Positions 1-11,795 of a stretch of DNA of 64,000 nucleotides are shown in pieces; position 1 is the stretch's first letter; each line of letters begins with the position of its first letter. The notes beneath the pieces were generated by a model. It saw nothing but the letters and a program-made list of their open reading frames with translations, had not been told where the DNA came from and did not search any database. Position numbers and translations under genes: made by a program. This DNA is from Nelumbo lutea (taxonomy: Eukaryota; Streptophyta; Magnoliopsida; Proteales; Nelumbonaceae): contig JAKGHH010000007.1 of assembly GCA_022828595.1 (NCBI GenBank), positions 34,968,356-35,032,355 on the forward strand. Direction: 5' to 3'.

Positions 1-487
1 AAATATGCAGCTTTGAATCTTAAGAGCCGACTGTCCATATTTAACTGGAATATCACACTCATTATAATCCTTCAACAAGATTTTCCACACGTTTTTAATG
101 AAAAATGAATATAAAAGGCCCAATTTGGACTGTCATCGCAAGATGCCAACTGACTGATTGGTGAGGTTTCCTGCTAGTTGTATGGAAGACTTGGGATTGA
201 TGGGAAAATGTCATTTCTTAAGGTGTTTTTTCCCTTGTTTGGCACATAAAATACTTAGCTGTCAAAAATCCTTAATAAATGTTTCTCAAAACTTCTCTAA
301 TTTTTTAAGGAAATTACAGTACAAAACATTTATAAGATAAACAGCAATAGAACTAAACAACCACCTGAATTCAGCCTACACCAGAGTTTGGGGGTCATGG
401 GCTCGGGATGGGCGATGGACCACCCCTTGTGTGTATAACCACATAGAAAAAGAGGAACTTGATTGATTGGTCATGACTCATAAGTTC

Positions 488-643
488 AGATCTGCTACCA
501 ATAATGCGCTATACCAACACATCCCAACTGGCAACTATAATCGCACATTGGGAACATCTCCCTAGCAACAATGCGCTATATGAACACGTCCTAATGTACA
601 GCTGCAATGGCCTGTTGGGACACCATTGCTAGCAGATCCCTAC
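488..643. mobile_element. Palindromic MITE-like element
   Basis: The left edge reads GATCTGCTAcCAATaatgcg and the right edge carries its inverted match (CATTGCTAGCAGATC). The two halves also share inner motifs with each other. No transposase is encoded and no clear target duplication was seen. Short hairpin elements with related motifs occur near 5120-5330, 18488-18660 and 43560-43765. Confidence 0.5.
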
Positions 644-1299
644 CCCTCAATCATAGTACTTAGATTCTAGAATTTCTAGAATTATATAATGATTCAGTAG
701 GAGGGGTCACTCTGTAAACCGTGTGAGCCCCATGGTTGCCATGAACCAAAGTCTGAAAGCATTTAATAAGTTGGGAAATTTTGGGCCAGTGTATGTTGAA
801 CACGATAGGGATCACACCATCTTGTTGGGGTGGGTTAGCCCGAAGCCAATTAGGGTTGAGTCCAGGTCTAACAAGTAACAACTCGGGTTGGATTTTATCT
901 CAACTCAACCTAATTTAGTTTCAATTTTTTTGGTATTTGGTGTGATGTGCACCACCAACGACTTTCATCCCCAAAGCCGGTGATTGCAGGAATGGAATCT
1001 ATGTCAATACTACACCAAACCAGCTAATATATCAATTAAGTCACCCCTCAGTTTGGCTAATTTAGCCAACTTGCAAACATAGATACGACGGTCTAACAGG
1101 ACTATATGTAGAACTTCTTTGTTATGTCATAGTACCACTATTCTCATCCCACCTGAAAAATTGCCATGTGGCAACACTGATACCCTATTTTTAGTTAGGG
1201 CAAATGGAGCAAATCAATCTGAGATTCTCTGGTCCATATTTCTATTTTAGTGGAGAAAACGAATCTGGATGCATAAACGAATCCATCCGATGAGATCTG

Positions 1300-1508
1300 A
1301 TGAATTAGGAATGGCAATGGGGCGGGGTGGGGACGGGGAGTTTCTCCCCATCCTCACTCCCATGAAAATCCCCATCCCCGTCTCCGTTCCTACAAACGGG
1401 GATGAAAATTTCTTCATCTCCATTTTTATGAGAAAATAAATCCCCATTTCATTCGGGGCGAATCCCCACAAAGATTAGGGAAATGAGAAAAATTGCCATC
1501 TCTATGAC
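1300..1508. mobile_element. MITE-like element with G-rich and C-rich arms
   Basis: The element begins with TTAGGAATGGCAATGGGG and ends near a degenerate inverted match (AAAATTGCCATCTCTA). The inside alternates runs of CCCCATC and GGGGATG, so the strand can fold back. A related element lies at about 22030-22445. This terminal motif is common in plant hAT-like non-autonomous elements, which is the basis for the tentative class. Confidence 0.5.
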
Positions 1509-1886
1509 GAATAATAAATCATGCACCGGCTCCCAGTTTCTCATTGAATGTGGACATGAATTTGGTTGAACCCACTAAGATCTGCCCCGTTTCATGTCGT
1601 ATCTTTTAATAATTAAATTTATAATATAAAATGGTACGCTTCAATAAATGAATTTACAAGGTTGACATGGATGATAGAAGTTTCCATATGGTCAGTAAAC
1701 TAGAGGGTCCATCTGGTTTGATTGACCATTCAATTCTCCTCGCGATGAAAGGAAAAAAAAATAACAAGTGCAAATATTATAATCGGTGTACCATAGCTCT
1801 ATAGACAATCGCTGTTACAATTCATATGCTTTGACTACTTCACCCTCCTTTAATTTAATTTGCCACAACACTTGCTCTTATTTTAT

Positions 1887-2449
1887 GGGGAAATTTTTCA
1901 ATTAGTATCCTATATTTTGGGTTTAGTGTCATTTTGGTCTTTGAACTTTAAAATGCATCAATTTAGCACCTGAATTTTCAAAATGTGTTAATCCAGTACC
2001 TACCATTAATTAGTTGTTAATGAGCTGTTAAGTGGCATTTGAAAAGACACAAATGCCTTTTAAATGTCACTTAATTTTCTTTATAAATCATCCAAACATT
2101 GAAAAATAAATAAAAGTCTCAAATCCTCGCTTATTCTATTCAAGAAAGTTAGGGTCATGTCTCAATGGGCATTCTACTGACCCAAACTTTCTTGAATAGA
2201 AGAGGCAAATATTTGGGACTGTTAATTTTTTGTTAATATTTGGAGGATTTATAAAGAAAGCTAGATGAAACTCAAAGGGTATTTGTATCTTTTTCAAATG
2301 CTACTTAATGACTGGTTAACAGCTAGTTAACGGTAAGTACTAAATTGACATGTTTTAAAAGTTCATGTACTGAATTATCACATTTTAAAGTTTGAAGGAC
2401 CAAAATAGCACTAGGCCCAAAATACATGATACTAATTGGGATTTTTCCC
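1887..2449. mobile_element. Mutator-like MITE, copy 1
   Basis: A 563-bp element whose halves are long inverted repeats of each other: starts GGGGAAATTTTTCAATTAGT, ends CTAATTGGGATTTTTCCC. It is flanked by TATTTTAT on both sides, an 8-bp match inside what is probably a 9-bp target duplication. The second copy at 4394-4929 has a perfect 9-bp duplication. Long terminal repeats with a 9-bp duplication are the mark of Mutator-like elements. It codes for nothing. Its right edge lies 73 bp before the start codon of the reductase gene. Confidence 0.8.
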
Positions 2450-2462
2450 TATTTTATACATC

Positions 2463-2470
2463 TATATATA
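2463..2470 (+). promoter_or_regulatory. Probable TATA box of the reductase gene
   Basis: TATATATA lies 52 bp upstream of the exon 1 ATG and a few bases beyond the target duplication of MITE copy 1. This spacing leaves room for a short leader of about 25-30 bases. The call rests on position and motif only. Confidence 0.5.
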
Positions 2471-2522
2471 GGGTGTTGTTTTGCAATTTGTCTCAATAAG
2501 GTTTGATCATCATTTCTATGCA

Positions 2523-5500
2523 ATGGAATCAAAAGAACTTGAGGTTTCCTTCCCCTCAGACAGGTCAATAAGTTCTTCTCTTCATCTCTCCACAACCAGG
2601 TGAGACACCTCTCTCTCTCTCTAGATTTCTTGTATATTCTTCTGTAATGTAACATGAGATGATATGGGGCTTGCAGATGGTGGTCTGAAGATACGGTAGC
2701 TGTTGTGACCGGGGCAAACAAGGGCATTGGTTTTGCAATGGTTAAGAGACTCGCAGAGATGGGACTAACAGTGATCCTTACATCCAGAGATTTGTCTAAG
2801 GGTCAGCAGGCAGTTGAGTCACTTAGAGCTGAAGGACTTTATGTAGAATTCTCTCAGTTGGATGTATCAGACCCCGGTTCCATCTACGCCTTTGTCTCAT
2901 GGCTGAACAAACAATTTGGAGGGTTGGATATTCTTGTAAGTATATGCAAACATCTCTCTTTAGATAGATACCTAGAGAGAGAATTTAAGGTTCAAATATT
3001 TGATACATATTGGGCTGTATCGGGACCTTTTTGATACACCGCCCTACAGAAGGTGTTTTGGATCAGATCACAGTTCAGAGGGTAGACAGGCCTTAAACTG
3101 ACCCCTCTGAATCAAATTCAGAAAAAATAAGAAAACAACACACACATAGAAAAAAAGCACCAATATAAGCCGAGATATCGACCTGTATCGATATTTTGAA
3201 CCTTAATAAAAACTGATAATCAATCAACATAACTAATGCAACTGCTATTCATCAAAATTCATGTGAGCTCAGTTGGTCAAATTTCTACTGATATTGGATT
3301 TGGGTATCATTCCTCTCTCTGTCTCTCTCTCTATCAATCCTTTAAAATAATGGAGAAAACATGTAACCTTAACAAGAAATTAAAGAAGCCATCTGTATTT
3401 CTTCATTTTTTTTCTTTGTACAATTTAATACTGAAACTTACAATATGTAGCATGGGTGGCGACACGTTTTTCCCTTTATTTAATTAATTAATGTAATCCT
3501 TCTTTGATTAGAAAACTCACCAACTCGTTTCCCCGTCAACTTCATACATGAGGTTGGCAGCCTGGCATAGACAAAAATGTAAATATGTTTATGGTCTATT
3601 TGGTTTGGGTGGTTCTGGGAAATGCTGGCTTGGAAAGTGTGATTACTCTCTAATATTTATTGTTTTAAGATTAATTATTTTCATCTAAAACAAATAGCTT
3701 TAAAAGATAATTAAAATTTAAAAATAGCCATCTTCTACTATCTTCTTTTTTTATATATTTTTAATTAGAACAGGTTCAATGATTGAACCGGGCAGCTGAA
3801 TCATTTGACCCATAATGGTTCTGTCCGGTCCGAGTCTGACAAAATTGCTTGTAACATCTACAGGTAAACAATGCAGCTGTATCCTTCAATGACATTGGGG
3901 AGAACTCAGTGGAGCATGCTCAGACTGTAATTAGGACCAACTTTTATGGGCCCAAGTTGCTGACAGAGGCCCTTCTGCCACTGTTCCGTCGATCGCCTTC
4001 CATAAGCCGGATACTGAACGTTAGCTCACAACTCGGTCTACTGAACGTAAGTTAATTTGGCTCCGTTTGGAGCTTTTATTTTTGAGCTTTGAACTGTGAA
4101 AAACAAAGTTGAGCCAAAAAGTGTTTTTGGGTGTTTGGCAAGACTAATAGCTGCTTTTATAAACATAATAACCTGAAGCCAAAACACAAATGGAAAAGCT
4201 TATCCAAAAGCAACCTTAAGCCATTTTGGGTTTTCGCTATCACCAAGACCTACACTCTTTTGTTATTGCCATGAACATTAGCTCACAACTCTTACTAAAC
4301 ATAAGTTGATTAGGCTCAGTTTAAACAAATTTTGAGCCAAAAAGTGTTTTAAGCATTCGGTGAGAATTGCTTTTATAAATATGAATAAATTTAGGGGAAA
4401 TTTCCGATTAGTACCTTGTACTTTGGGCCTAATGTCATTTTGGTCCCTCAATTTTAAAATGCGACAATTCAATATTTGAACTTTCAAAACGTGTCAATCC
4501 AGTACCTGTCGTTAATCAATTGTTAATCAGCCGTTAAGTGGCATTTGAAAAAAACACAAATGCCCTTTAAGTGTCGTATAATTTTCTTGATCAACTATCC
4601 AAATGTTGACAAAAAATTAACAGTCCCAAATCCTTGCCTCTTCTGTTCTACAAAATTGGGTCTGTTAATTTTTTGTCAACATTCTTGAATAGAAAAGATA
4701 AGGATTTGCGACTGTTAATTTTTTGTCATCTTTTGAATGGTTGATAAAGAAAATTAGATGACACTTGAAGGGTATTTGTGTCTTTTTAAATGCCACTTAA
4801 CGGCTGGTTATCGACGAATAATGGATTGACACGTTTTGAAATTTTGAGTACAGAATTTTTGCATTTTAAAGTTCGGGGACCAAAGTGGCATTAGGCCCAA
4901 AATACAAGGTACTAATCAGGAATTTTCCCATAAATTTATGATGCAAGAAAAGTATGATACTGGAAGAGTTTTGATCAATCAAACCTCCACCACCAATCCT
5001 GGTAAATTTTGATGAACCACCTGATTGGTTAACCGCTTCTATCATACCAGTTGATTGGTTATAAGTTTTCTGGCATCATAGTCCAACCCTTTACCTAAAG
5101 CCAAGGAGTTCATATTAATTGGTGCATCACAGAGTGCACCCCACATGCACATCTCACCGTATATTGAAAATACCTTTATGGAAGATGCTCCCAATAGACG
5201 GATCTGCTGGCCACACGCGTATACATCGAGAATATATATCGGTGTTTTGAAGTACAACCAATGTTCCTGATGTGTGGTAAGAATAAGATGTGCGTGGCTA
5301 GCAATGTGTCATAGTCAGTAGATCCGAACTCCTGTGGCCTGAGGGAACCCATGCGAAGCGAAACTAGGGTTCAAAAGAATAATTCCCAAAGCTTAAGTCA
5401 TTTGGGGTTTTTTCATGTTTCAAGTGGAAGTGGAATTAAGCTAACAACCAGGGCTACCTTCATTTGTTATTGCCATGTAGAAGGTGAGAAATCCTGCTGT

Positions 5501-5873
5501 AAGAGAGAGTTTGCAAGAAGAAGAGCTGTCAGAGGAGCGAATCGAGAGAATGTTGAGAGAGTTCCTTGAGAACGTGAAGAAGGGGACATGGATGGAGCAA
5601 GGGTGGCCTGAGAAATGGACTGACTACTCTGTGTCTAAGCTTGCTCTGAATGCGTATTCCAGGCTTCAGGCAAAGCGTTACGAGGGACGTGGTTTAAGTG
5701 TGAATTGCTTCTGTCCGGGATTCACTAGAACATCTATGACACGTGGCAAGGGATTTCACTCGGCTCATGTGGCAGCCCACATTGGAACTAGGATCGCTCT
5801 TCTCCCACCTGATGAACTCCCCACTGGAAAATTCTTCATTCAATCCACCCCTTCTATATATTCAAAGCTCTAG
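2523..5873 (+). CDS. Short-chain dehydrogenase/reductase (neomenthol dehydrogenase / salutaridine reductase-like), complete
   Basis: NADPH-dependent carbonyl reductase of the plant SDR group that includes (+)-neomenthol dehydrogenase, salutaridine reductase and carbonyl reductase 1-like enzymes. The true substrate cannot be read from sequence. Exons: 2523-2599, 2677-2935, 3864-4046, 5481-5873. Total is 912 nt, giving 303 aa, and all introns are GT/AG. Visible motifs: cofactor loop TGANKGIG at residues 37-44; NNAA around 114-117; catalytic serine in NVSS at about 164-167; catalytic Tyr222 and Lys226 in YSVSK; the CPGF segment after it. The roughly 30-residue N-terminal lead before the first beta strand (ending TTRWWSEDTVAVVTG) fits this group, and no targeting signal is evident, so the enzyme is probably cytosolic. 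ATG 2523 was chosen because it is the first in-frame ATG after the TATA box. Introns 2 and 3 carry MITEs. No stop or frameshift was seen, so the gene looks intact. Confidence 0.9.
2987..3204. mobile_element. hAT-like MITE (AAGGTTCAAAGTATC family) in intron 2 of the reductase gene
   Basis: Starts AAGGTTCAAATATTTGATAC and ends with the inverted GATATTTTGAACCTT. Related copies lie at 27236-27442 and 34875-35081, both with recognisable 8-bp target duplications. The duplication here is not clear. Confidence 0.6.
4394..4929. mobile_element. Mutator-like MITE, copy 2, in intron 3 of the reductase gene
   Basis: 536 bp, same family as 1887-2449. Starts GGGGAAATTTCCGATTAGTA and ends CTAATCAGGAATTTTCCC, with long inverted halves. 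It has a perfect 9-bp target duplication, ATAAATTTA, at 4385-4393 and 4930-4938. It lies wholly within the intron and leaves the splice sites untouched. Confidence 0.88.
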
Positions 5874-6785
5874 CGTTGTTCAAAGATATATATAATTAAT
5901 GTAGATTGTTTGGCTTGAAGTGGGCCTTGGTGTTGGTGTTTCATTATGGACAAATTAATTAAAGGGCCATTTGAAGATTGTATGGTTAAGGCGTGTCTTT
6001 TTGCATGAAAATGAATTAAGAAAAAAAAAACAAAATCTTTATTTGGAATTTTCTGAAAATAGCCTAAAATGGGCTTTCCATGTTTTTTTCGGACTGCGAT
6101 TTTCGACAATTAAATTCTTTTCCCAATCAAATGGGAAAAAACCAAAATACAAACTGTCAGACTTTTAAAAAGCCAACAACTCACACACAAAGTACACCAA
6201 ACAAGGCTTAAAATGAAACCATTCATCTTGGGTTCTGCTGTCCATATTCAATTAGATGTAAAAAACCAAATAAAAAAAAAAACACAGAAAATTGGGTAGT
6301 TGGTATTGAAGAAATCTCATCACATGGAAGCAAATCTTTATTTGATTAAAAAACTGGCCGATGTCAATGCAATAGGAAAATACAACCAAGAATCGTTATT
6401 TTATGCAGTCAAACAAGCTCTATATATAATTTTAAGATGTACGTATTACAAGGTCATTATATTTAATTCATTTTTCTTTAGAATAAAGTAATGTGATGGT
6501 GAGAATTGGATTTTGTTTTCTTCATATAAACAGAACAACTTTGTACAAGTTGGATGGAGAACCCAAGAAAGATATGAGAGAGAGAGATTGTTCAATTCAG
6601 TTTCTTTTGCATGCGTTTTTTTTTTTTAAGAAAAACATTTTAGTCTTACTTTGAAAAAAGAGTATAAATACAAATATGTACAGTGTAAAAATATACAAAA
6701 TAATATAAAATATAAGGTTTTACACTCTACACATTTGCATTTTACTCCATCCAAATTAAGTCTTATGTTAATAAATTGAAACTAA

Positions 6786-7090
6786 GGTTTTTAAAACTGA
6801 ATTAGACAATGAATTGGTCAGGATTCTGGTTCTCATGTCGAACAGTCCGACTGTTCAAACTGAATGGATGGCCTATTTTGACAAAAAAATTAAAAATTTT
6901 AACAAAAAATAAAAACCGCCAAAACCGTTGGACAGTTCGAACAGTTTGACTGCTCGGGTCAGTAATTTATTGACCAAATCAATAGTTTTTGGCAAAATAA
7001 TGGTTTTGACATAAAACAAAATGGATCAACTAATCATTTCCCAGTTTTTCCAGTCTGACTGTCCGATCCAGTCCGATTTTGAAAACCATA
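6786..7090. repeat. Dispersed repeat of about 290 bp, copy a
   Basis: Member of a local family with edges like GGTTTTTAAAA and TTTTGAAAACCAT, an A-rich core (runs of AAAAATAAAAA), and repeated GGTTCGACTGTCCGGTC-like segments. The short inverted ends suggest a MITE, but no reliable target duplication was seen. Confidence 0.6.
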
Positions 7091-7350
7091 ATTGAAACAA
7101 ATCATCTATAGACCTCTGAGAAAATCAGGAATTTGATTAAGTTGAAAACTGTGGGTCATTAGGGTTCAATGACCCACGTTAGACCAACCCAACAAGTTAG
7201 ACTCCAACTTACAATTTGAGAAAGATTTTGGTGAAAAAGAAGGGGGAAATGGAAAGATGATTAAATAGAAAAAAATGCCAAAAATAATTTCATGGAAGAA
7301 GTAATTTCAAAGATAAGATGATACGTATATCCCTTGCAAGTTAAGAATCA

Positions 7351-7648
7351 TGGTTTTGAAAAACGAATCGGTGATTAAACCGGTCAGTGTTATTGGTTCG
7401 AATGGTTCGACTGTTTAACCCAAACAGCCAGCCCATTCTAATTAAAAAAATAAAAAATTAAAAAAAAATTAGAAAATGGTCAGAATCGTTCGAACGGTTC
7501 AAATGGTTCGAATGGTTAACCATCCGGTTTAGCAGTTTGCTGACCAAAATCAATGATTTTGGAGAAAAAGCGATTTTAGAGGAAAATGGATCCAGTCAGG
7601 TGACCGGTTTTTGGTTTTTCCAGTCCAGTCCGATTTTAAAAACTGTGG
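7351..7648. repeat. Dispersed repeat of about 290 bp, copy b
   Basis: Starts ATGGTTTTGAAAAACG and ends CCGATTTTAAAAACTGTG. Short matching flanks (TAAGAA) on both sides may be a target duplication. Same core as copy a. Confidence 0.6.
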
Positions 7649-7810
7649 TAAGAACAATGTGAACACAATTTTGTGAGTATCGAATCCACCCTCTATCAAG
7701 ATTGGACAGGTAAAATTGACATCACCATCTTAGATTTTAATACTACTAATGTTCTCTTAAGTGTGGGACTCCTAATTATAGTGAGAAGTTTTCGTCCTTC
7801 CTATGTGAAT

Positions 7811-8440
7811 AGGGGTGATTATGGGCTGGGCCCGGGCCAGGCTTTGCACTTATGATAAGGGTTATAGCTTAGGCCCAAGCCCAGCCTGACCTAGGGTTCT
7901 GGGCCTGAAACATAAGCCCTAGTTAGGGGTGATCATTTTAGTCCAGCCCAACCCGGCCCGCACAAGCCCAGCTCGAAAATTCTAGGCTTGGGCCTGCATT
8001 TTGTGTTTAGGCATGGCTTGGGCCCGGGCCCACATCAGGCCACAAATGTTAGGGCCGACCTTGGGCTTAATACTTCAAGCCCAACTCGAGCCCATCGCAT
8101 ATATTTAAACTTACACATTTTGTGTATAATATATACATGTTATTTTACATTATATTATATATTTTATATATAAATATTATAACATGACAAGTATAATTTA
8201 TATTATATAATGTATAAAATAAGTTTATATGTATGTTATGTCATTTAATACAAAATATTATAGATATGTAATGTTTTATATATGAAAGACATTGGCCTAG
8301 AATCTGGCCTAGCCCAGCCCGGGCTCATGTAGACCTGGCCTAGGGCTTATGTTTCAAGCTCAGAACCCTGGGCCAGACCGGGCCCGGGCCCGAGCCTAAG
8401 CTATAGCCCTTACCATTAGTGCAAAGCCCAGGTCATGCCG
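7811..8440. repeat. GC-rich inverted repeat with GGGCCCGGGCC arms
   Basis: The left arm begins AGGGGTGATTATGGGCTGGG. It contains CTTTGCAC, GGGTTATAGCTTAGGC and CCTGAAACATAAGCCCTAG, and all of these return inverted in the right arm (about 8330-8440). The AT-rich centre (8100-8280) is unrelated. This looks like a non-autonomous transposon with long arms, possibly two nested ones, since a second AGGGGTGATCA edge occurs at 7925. Confidence 0.6.
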
Positions 8441-11400
8441 CACACCAAGCCAAGCTCAAGCCAAGGCACCCACTCCCCGTCCAAGGTTTTTAAGATTGGA
8501 CCGAATAGGGAACCGTTCTAGGGTTGAACGATCTGACCATCCGGTCCAAATGGATGACCCACTCTAACAAAAAATAAAAAATTAGAAAAACAAAAACGGC
8601 CAAAAAATGTTGTCCGAGTTGACGGTTCGACCGCCCAAGTTAGCAGTTCGCTAATCAAATAAATGGTTTTTGGACAAAAAGCAGTTTTGAGGTGAACCGA
8701 TGTCCAGTTCCCAATTTTTCCGATCTAACCATCTAGTTTGATATGATTTTGAAAACACTGTCCCAATCAACCCAATATTCAACTCGATGATAGAAATAAT
8801 CAAAAGGATATATTGAGTATCAACCACATGGTAAATTTATAAAAGTACACTAAATTGTCTTTAATATTAAAAAATGTAATTTTATGAAAACATTGGAAAT
8901 TTTATTTAAATTTTTATTAAATAATTTATTTTCTTTTTAAATGGTTTGCTTACAGAATTATACTAATTTATCTTATAATTTCTAATATAAACTAACCAAT
9001 AATTTCCTTTTTTTATTTGATAGTTTACTAACAAAATTACACTAATTTATCTTTTACTTTTCAATATAAATTATTTAATAATTTCATTTTCTAACATTAT
9101 AATATTTTGTTCCCCATTTGTATTTGGTTATTAATTATAATAATAACAATAACTAAAATTTTATACTTTTTGATAATTGTTAAATATAATTCAATTTTAT
9201 AGAAATTAGTTAAAGAGTTTTCAATTTCTATAAAATGTTGTTAATGAGTTAATTATAACAATATTTATTAACTTTTGGTAATTTACTAACCATACTTATT
9301 AACTTTTGGTAATAACATTATTTAATACTCATTAAATATGGGTGGGATTAAATATTAATCATATTTAACTATTTATTAATTAATATAAATATTTTAAATG
9401 AGAGAAATTAGATATAGATTGGGGGGGTGCATTTTAGGAATTGAGTAGGGAATGGGGCAACATAATACTTTCCTATTAGTTTAAATGAGATACAGTGGGA
9501 GAGAGATTATAGGAATATTTTTAGGTAGTTGGGTGACATGGCTTAATGGGAGTGGTGGGAAGGGAAGCGAAGAGAAAGTCAAATAGAATGCAAGGTGGGG
9601 ATAATGGAGCAAGGAGAGGCATGGTGACGGGGACCCGTGCGATGCACCGGCTTCGTTAAGCGAAAGTTAAATAATAGAGATACATAAGAGTATATAATTG
9701 TTTTATATTTTAATTTTTTAATAGTCAACCCGATCAAACTCAACCCAAGTTGGTCAGTTTTCTAGTATTTCAGATCGGCTTCGGTTTAAAAACTATATAT
9801 TAATATTTTATATTTTATATTTTAAAATTAAATTTTTAATACAAGAAAGTACAAAAAAATCCCATATTTCTTAGTCTAAAATATTTTATATCATAGATTT
9901 AATTTTTGTAATTTAATTTGAATAATATCATTGTAATTTATGAAATTTAAAGTTAATTTTTAAGTTTAAATCTTTTGAACAAACAAACTAAACCGAAAAT
10001 AGACCCAAATTGATACAACCTGAGTTGGTGGGTTTTCATCAATGGTCAATCAGTTTCGAGTGACAAACTACAGACTTGACCAAATAGATTTGGTTGGTGA
10101 AACAGCCTACAACTAAACTTAACCAATCATTGAACACTCCTAATTTCAACTAAATTTATAGTCTAATCTATAATAAATAACAATAGTTTAATCTCCAATA
10201 ATTATTGAAAATGTATAGAAAACGTACACAATCATTGAAAATAAGTTTATAATGAAAATATAATAATATAAAATAAAAAAATAACTACAAAAATATAATA
10301 AATACTGAAAATATACTAAATTAGTCAATAAATAGTGTAATCTCAAATAATAGTTTAATCTCTAATAAGTAATAATCTATAAATTATAAAGAATTTATGA
10401 TTACTAAAAATAAATTTATAAAAAAATACAATAAATAGGATAAATTAAAATTCAAAATTTAAATAATAGTTTTTTAATCTCCAATACCTACTGATAATTT
10501 TCTATTAAATAAAAAATAAGAATACATTTATAAATAATTATTGAAAGAATATTTATAGAAAAACAATAAATAATTACTGAAAATAAAATAAATATTAATT
10601 ATAGTATATATAAATATATACTGAATATACACTATTATTGTAAAATTATTACTAACAAATATAATTTTGTTGATAGTTATTTTCTATAATTATTAATTTT
10701 TATAAGTAAAATTAGTTATTTACAGTATTATTTAGTTATAGAAATAATATTCGTACTTAAATTCTCAAAATATTAATTATTTATTGAATTTAATAATCCT
10801 TAAAATTATAATTGTATAATCATTCCATTATTCGTTATTAATTTTGTAAAATATTAAATTATTATTAATATGAATATTATGAATTCTATTATAATTATTT
10901 TTCTACTTTTAAGAATTTTTTTAAATTTATTACAGAAATTTTTTATTTTAACTATTTAAAATTTTTTCATGTTAAATGTTTTGTTATTTAAATATTATGT
11001 AAAATATTTAAAATGTTTCATTATTTGAATTATATTTATTTTAATCTTATTACGTAATATTAAATATTTTGCTATATTATTTAGCTATTTTTAATGTTTA
11101 ATTTAAGATTTCTAGTTTTTGAAATATTTAAATTATATTTTATTTTTTAATGTTAATTTTTTATTATTTGAATAACATTTAAATCGAATAATTCATAAAA
11201 TTATAATTTATATTGTTACTACATAATTTCTTGATGACTTTTGTAAAAATATTGAATTATTAATAATATGAATATTATTAAATCTATTATTTTTTTTTGT
11301 GTTTTGAATAAATATTTTGAATTTAGTATATAATTTCTTTATAACATTTAAATAGTTCTGAATTTTTTAAATTGAAACTTTCTTTAGATAGATATACATA

Positions 11401-11730
11401 AAAAGTGGGGGAGAGGATACATTGGAATTAGTGATAGTTTATGAGAGAATTACTCTAGTAAATTAGAGATAATTTAAGAGATAAATAGGAGTTAGAGATA
11501 ACTTAGGAGATAAATAGGAATTAGAGACGATTTAGGTGGAAGTGAGGGAAAGTGGTGCAACTTGGCTAAACATTAGAAAAGAAAATCCCTCTTTCTTTAT
11601 GGTAGTTAGAAATAGTTAAGCCTATGTGATTTCCTTATTGGTTTAATGGGTAATTATATGGAATTAAAAAATAAAAAAATTCAAAAAAATAGAAAATTAG
11701 GAAGGGGTTTGAAGCAAGGAGAGGTATGGT
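8425..11730. repeat. Large direct repeat block, copy 1
   Basis: Aligns in direct orientation with 13015-18778. The match starts in the CCAAGCCAAGCTCAAG stretch, runs through a 290-bp repeat copy, a Helitron-like short unit (to about 9628) and a longer unit (9629-11745), and ends near AAAATTAG before 11720. Copy 2 is longer because of a solo LTR, about 340 bp of extra AT-rich DNA and a small MITE. No gene was found in it. Confidence 0.85.
8484..8757. repeat. Dispersed repeat of about 290 bp, copy c
   Basis: Starts AAGGTTTTTAAGATTGG and ends GATATGATTTTGAAAACAC. It is part of the duplicated block, and its counterpart is 13081-13360. Confidence 0.6.
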
Positions 11731-11745
11731 GACATGGACAGACAG
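9629..11745 (-). mobile_element. Helitron-like non-autonomous unit, copy 1
   Basis: Read on the minus strand, its 3' side is at the left, with GGTGCATCGCACGGGTCC, the subterminal hairpin seen in plant Helitrons. Its 5' side is at the right, near CCATGTCACCATACCTCTCC. The body is over 75% A+T and has no coding capacity. The same body recurs at 16571-18778 and 26669-29190. The unit immediately left (about 8760-9628) ends in the same AAGGAGAGGCATGGTGA motif, so two units abut head to tail. The CTAG end is missing from this copy, so the boundary is inferred from the hairpin. Confidence 0.6.
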
Positions 11746-11765
11746 ACTAGTTTAAATATATACTA

Positions 11766-11795
11766 CTAGGGACACGTGCGATGCACGGGAAAATT
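11766..11795 (-). mobile_element. Helitron 3' terminus (element body to the right)
   Basis: On the minus strand the sequence shows the hairpin CGTGC-ATC-GCACG followed a few bases later by CTAG and T. This is the classical Helitron 3' end, with the insertion between A and T. The element body would lie right of 11795, but its 5' end was not located. Confidence 0.65.

Larger units (their letters stand above)
1..1886. other. Intergenic DNA left of the reductase gene
   Basis: No convincing gene was found here. The open frames are short, lack family resemblance and are not flanked by usable splice sites. Two MITE-like palindromes (listed separately) account for part of it. The rest is unremarkable AT-rich sequence. 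Confidence 0.6.
5874..7810. other. Intergenic DNA right of the reductase gene
   Basis: Holds the reductase 3' flank, AT-rich sequence and two copies of the roughly 290-bp dispersed repeat (6786-7090, 7351-7648). No gene was recognised. Confidence 0.6.

Noticed and set aside
2449..2727. 92-codon frame opposite the start of the reductase gene
   Set aside because: It is antisense to reductase exons 1-2 and the MITE end, with no family resemblance.
3255..3330. tRNA-like segment GAGCTCAGTTGGTCAAAT in reductase intron 2
   Set aside because: The A box is good, but no proper B box or acceptor stem follows. It may be a SINE relic but is too weak to list as a feature.
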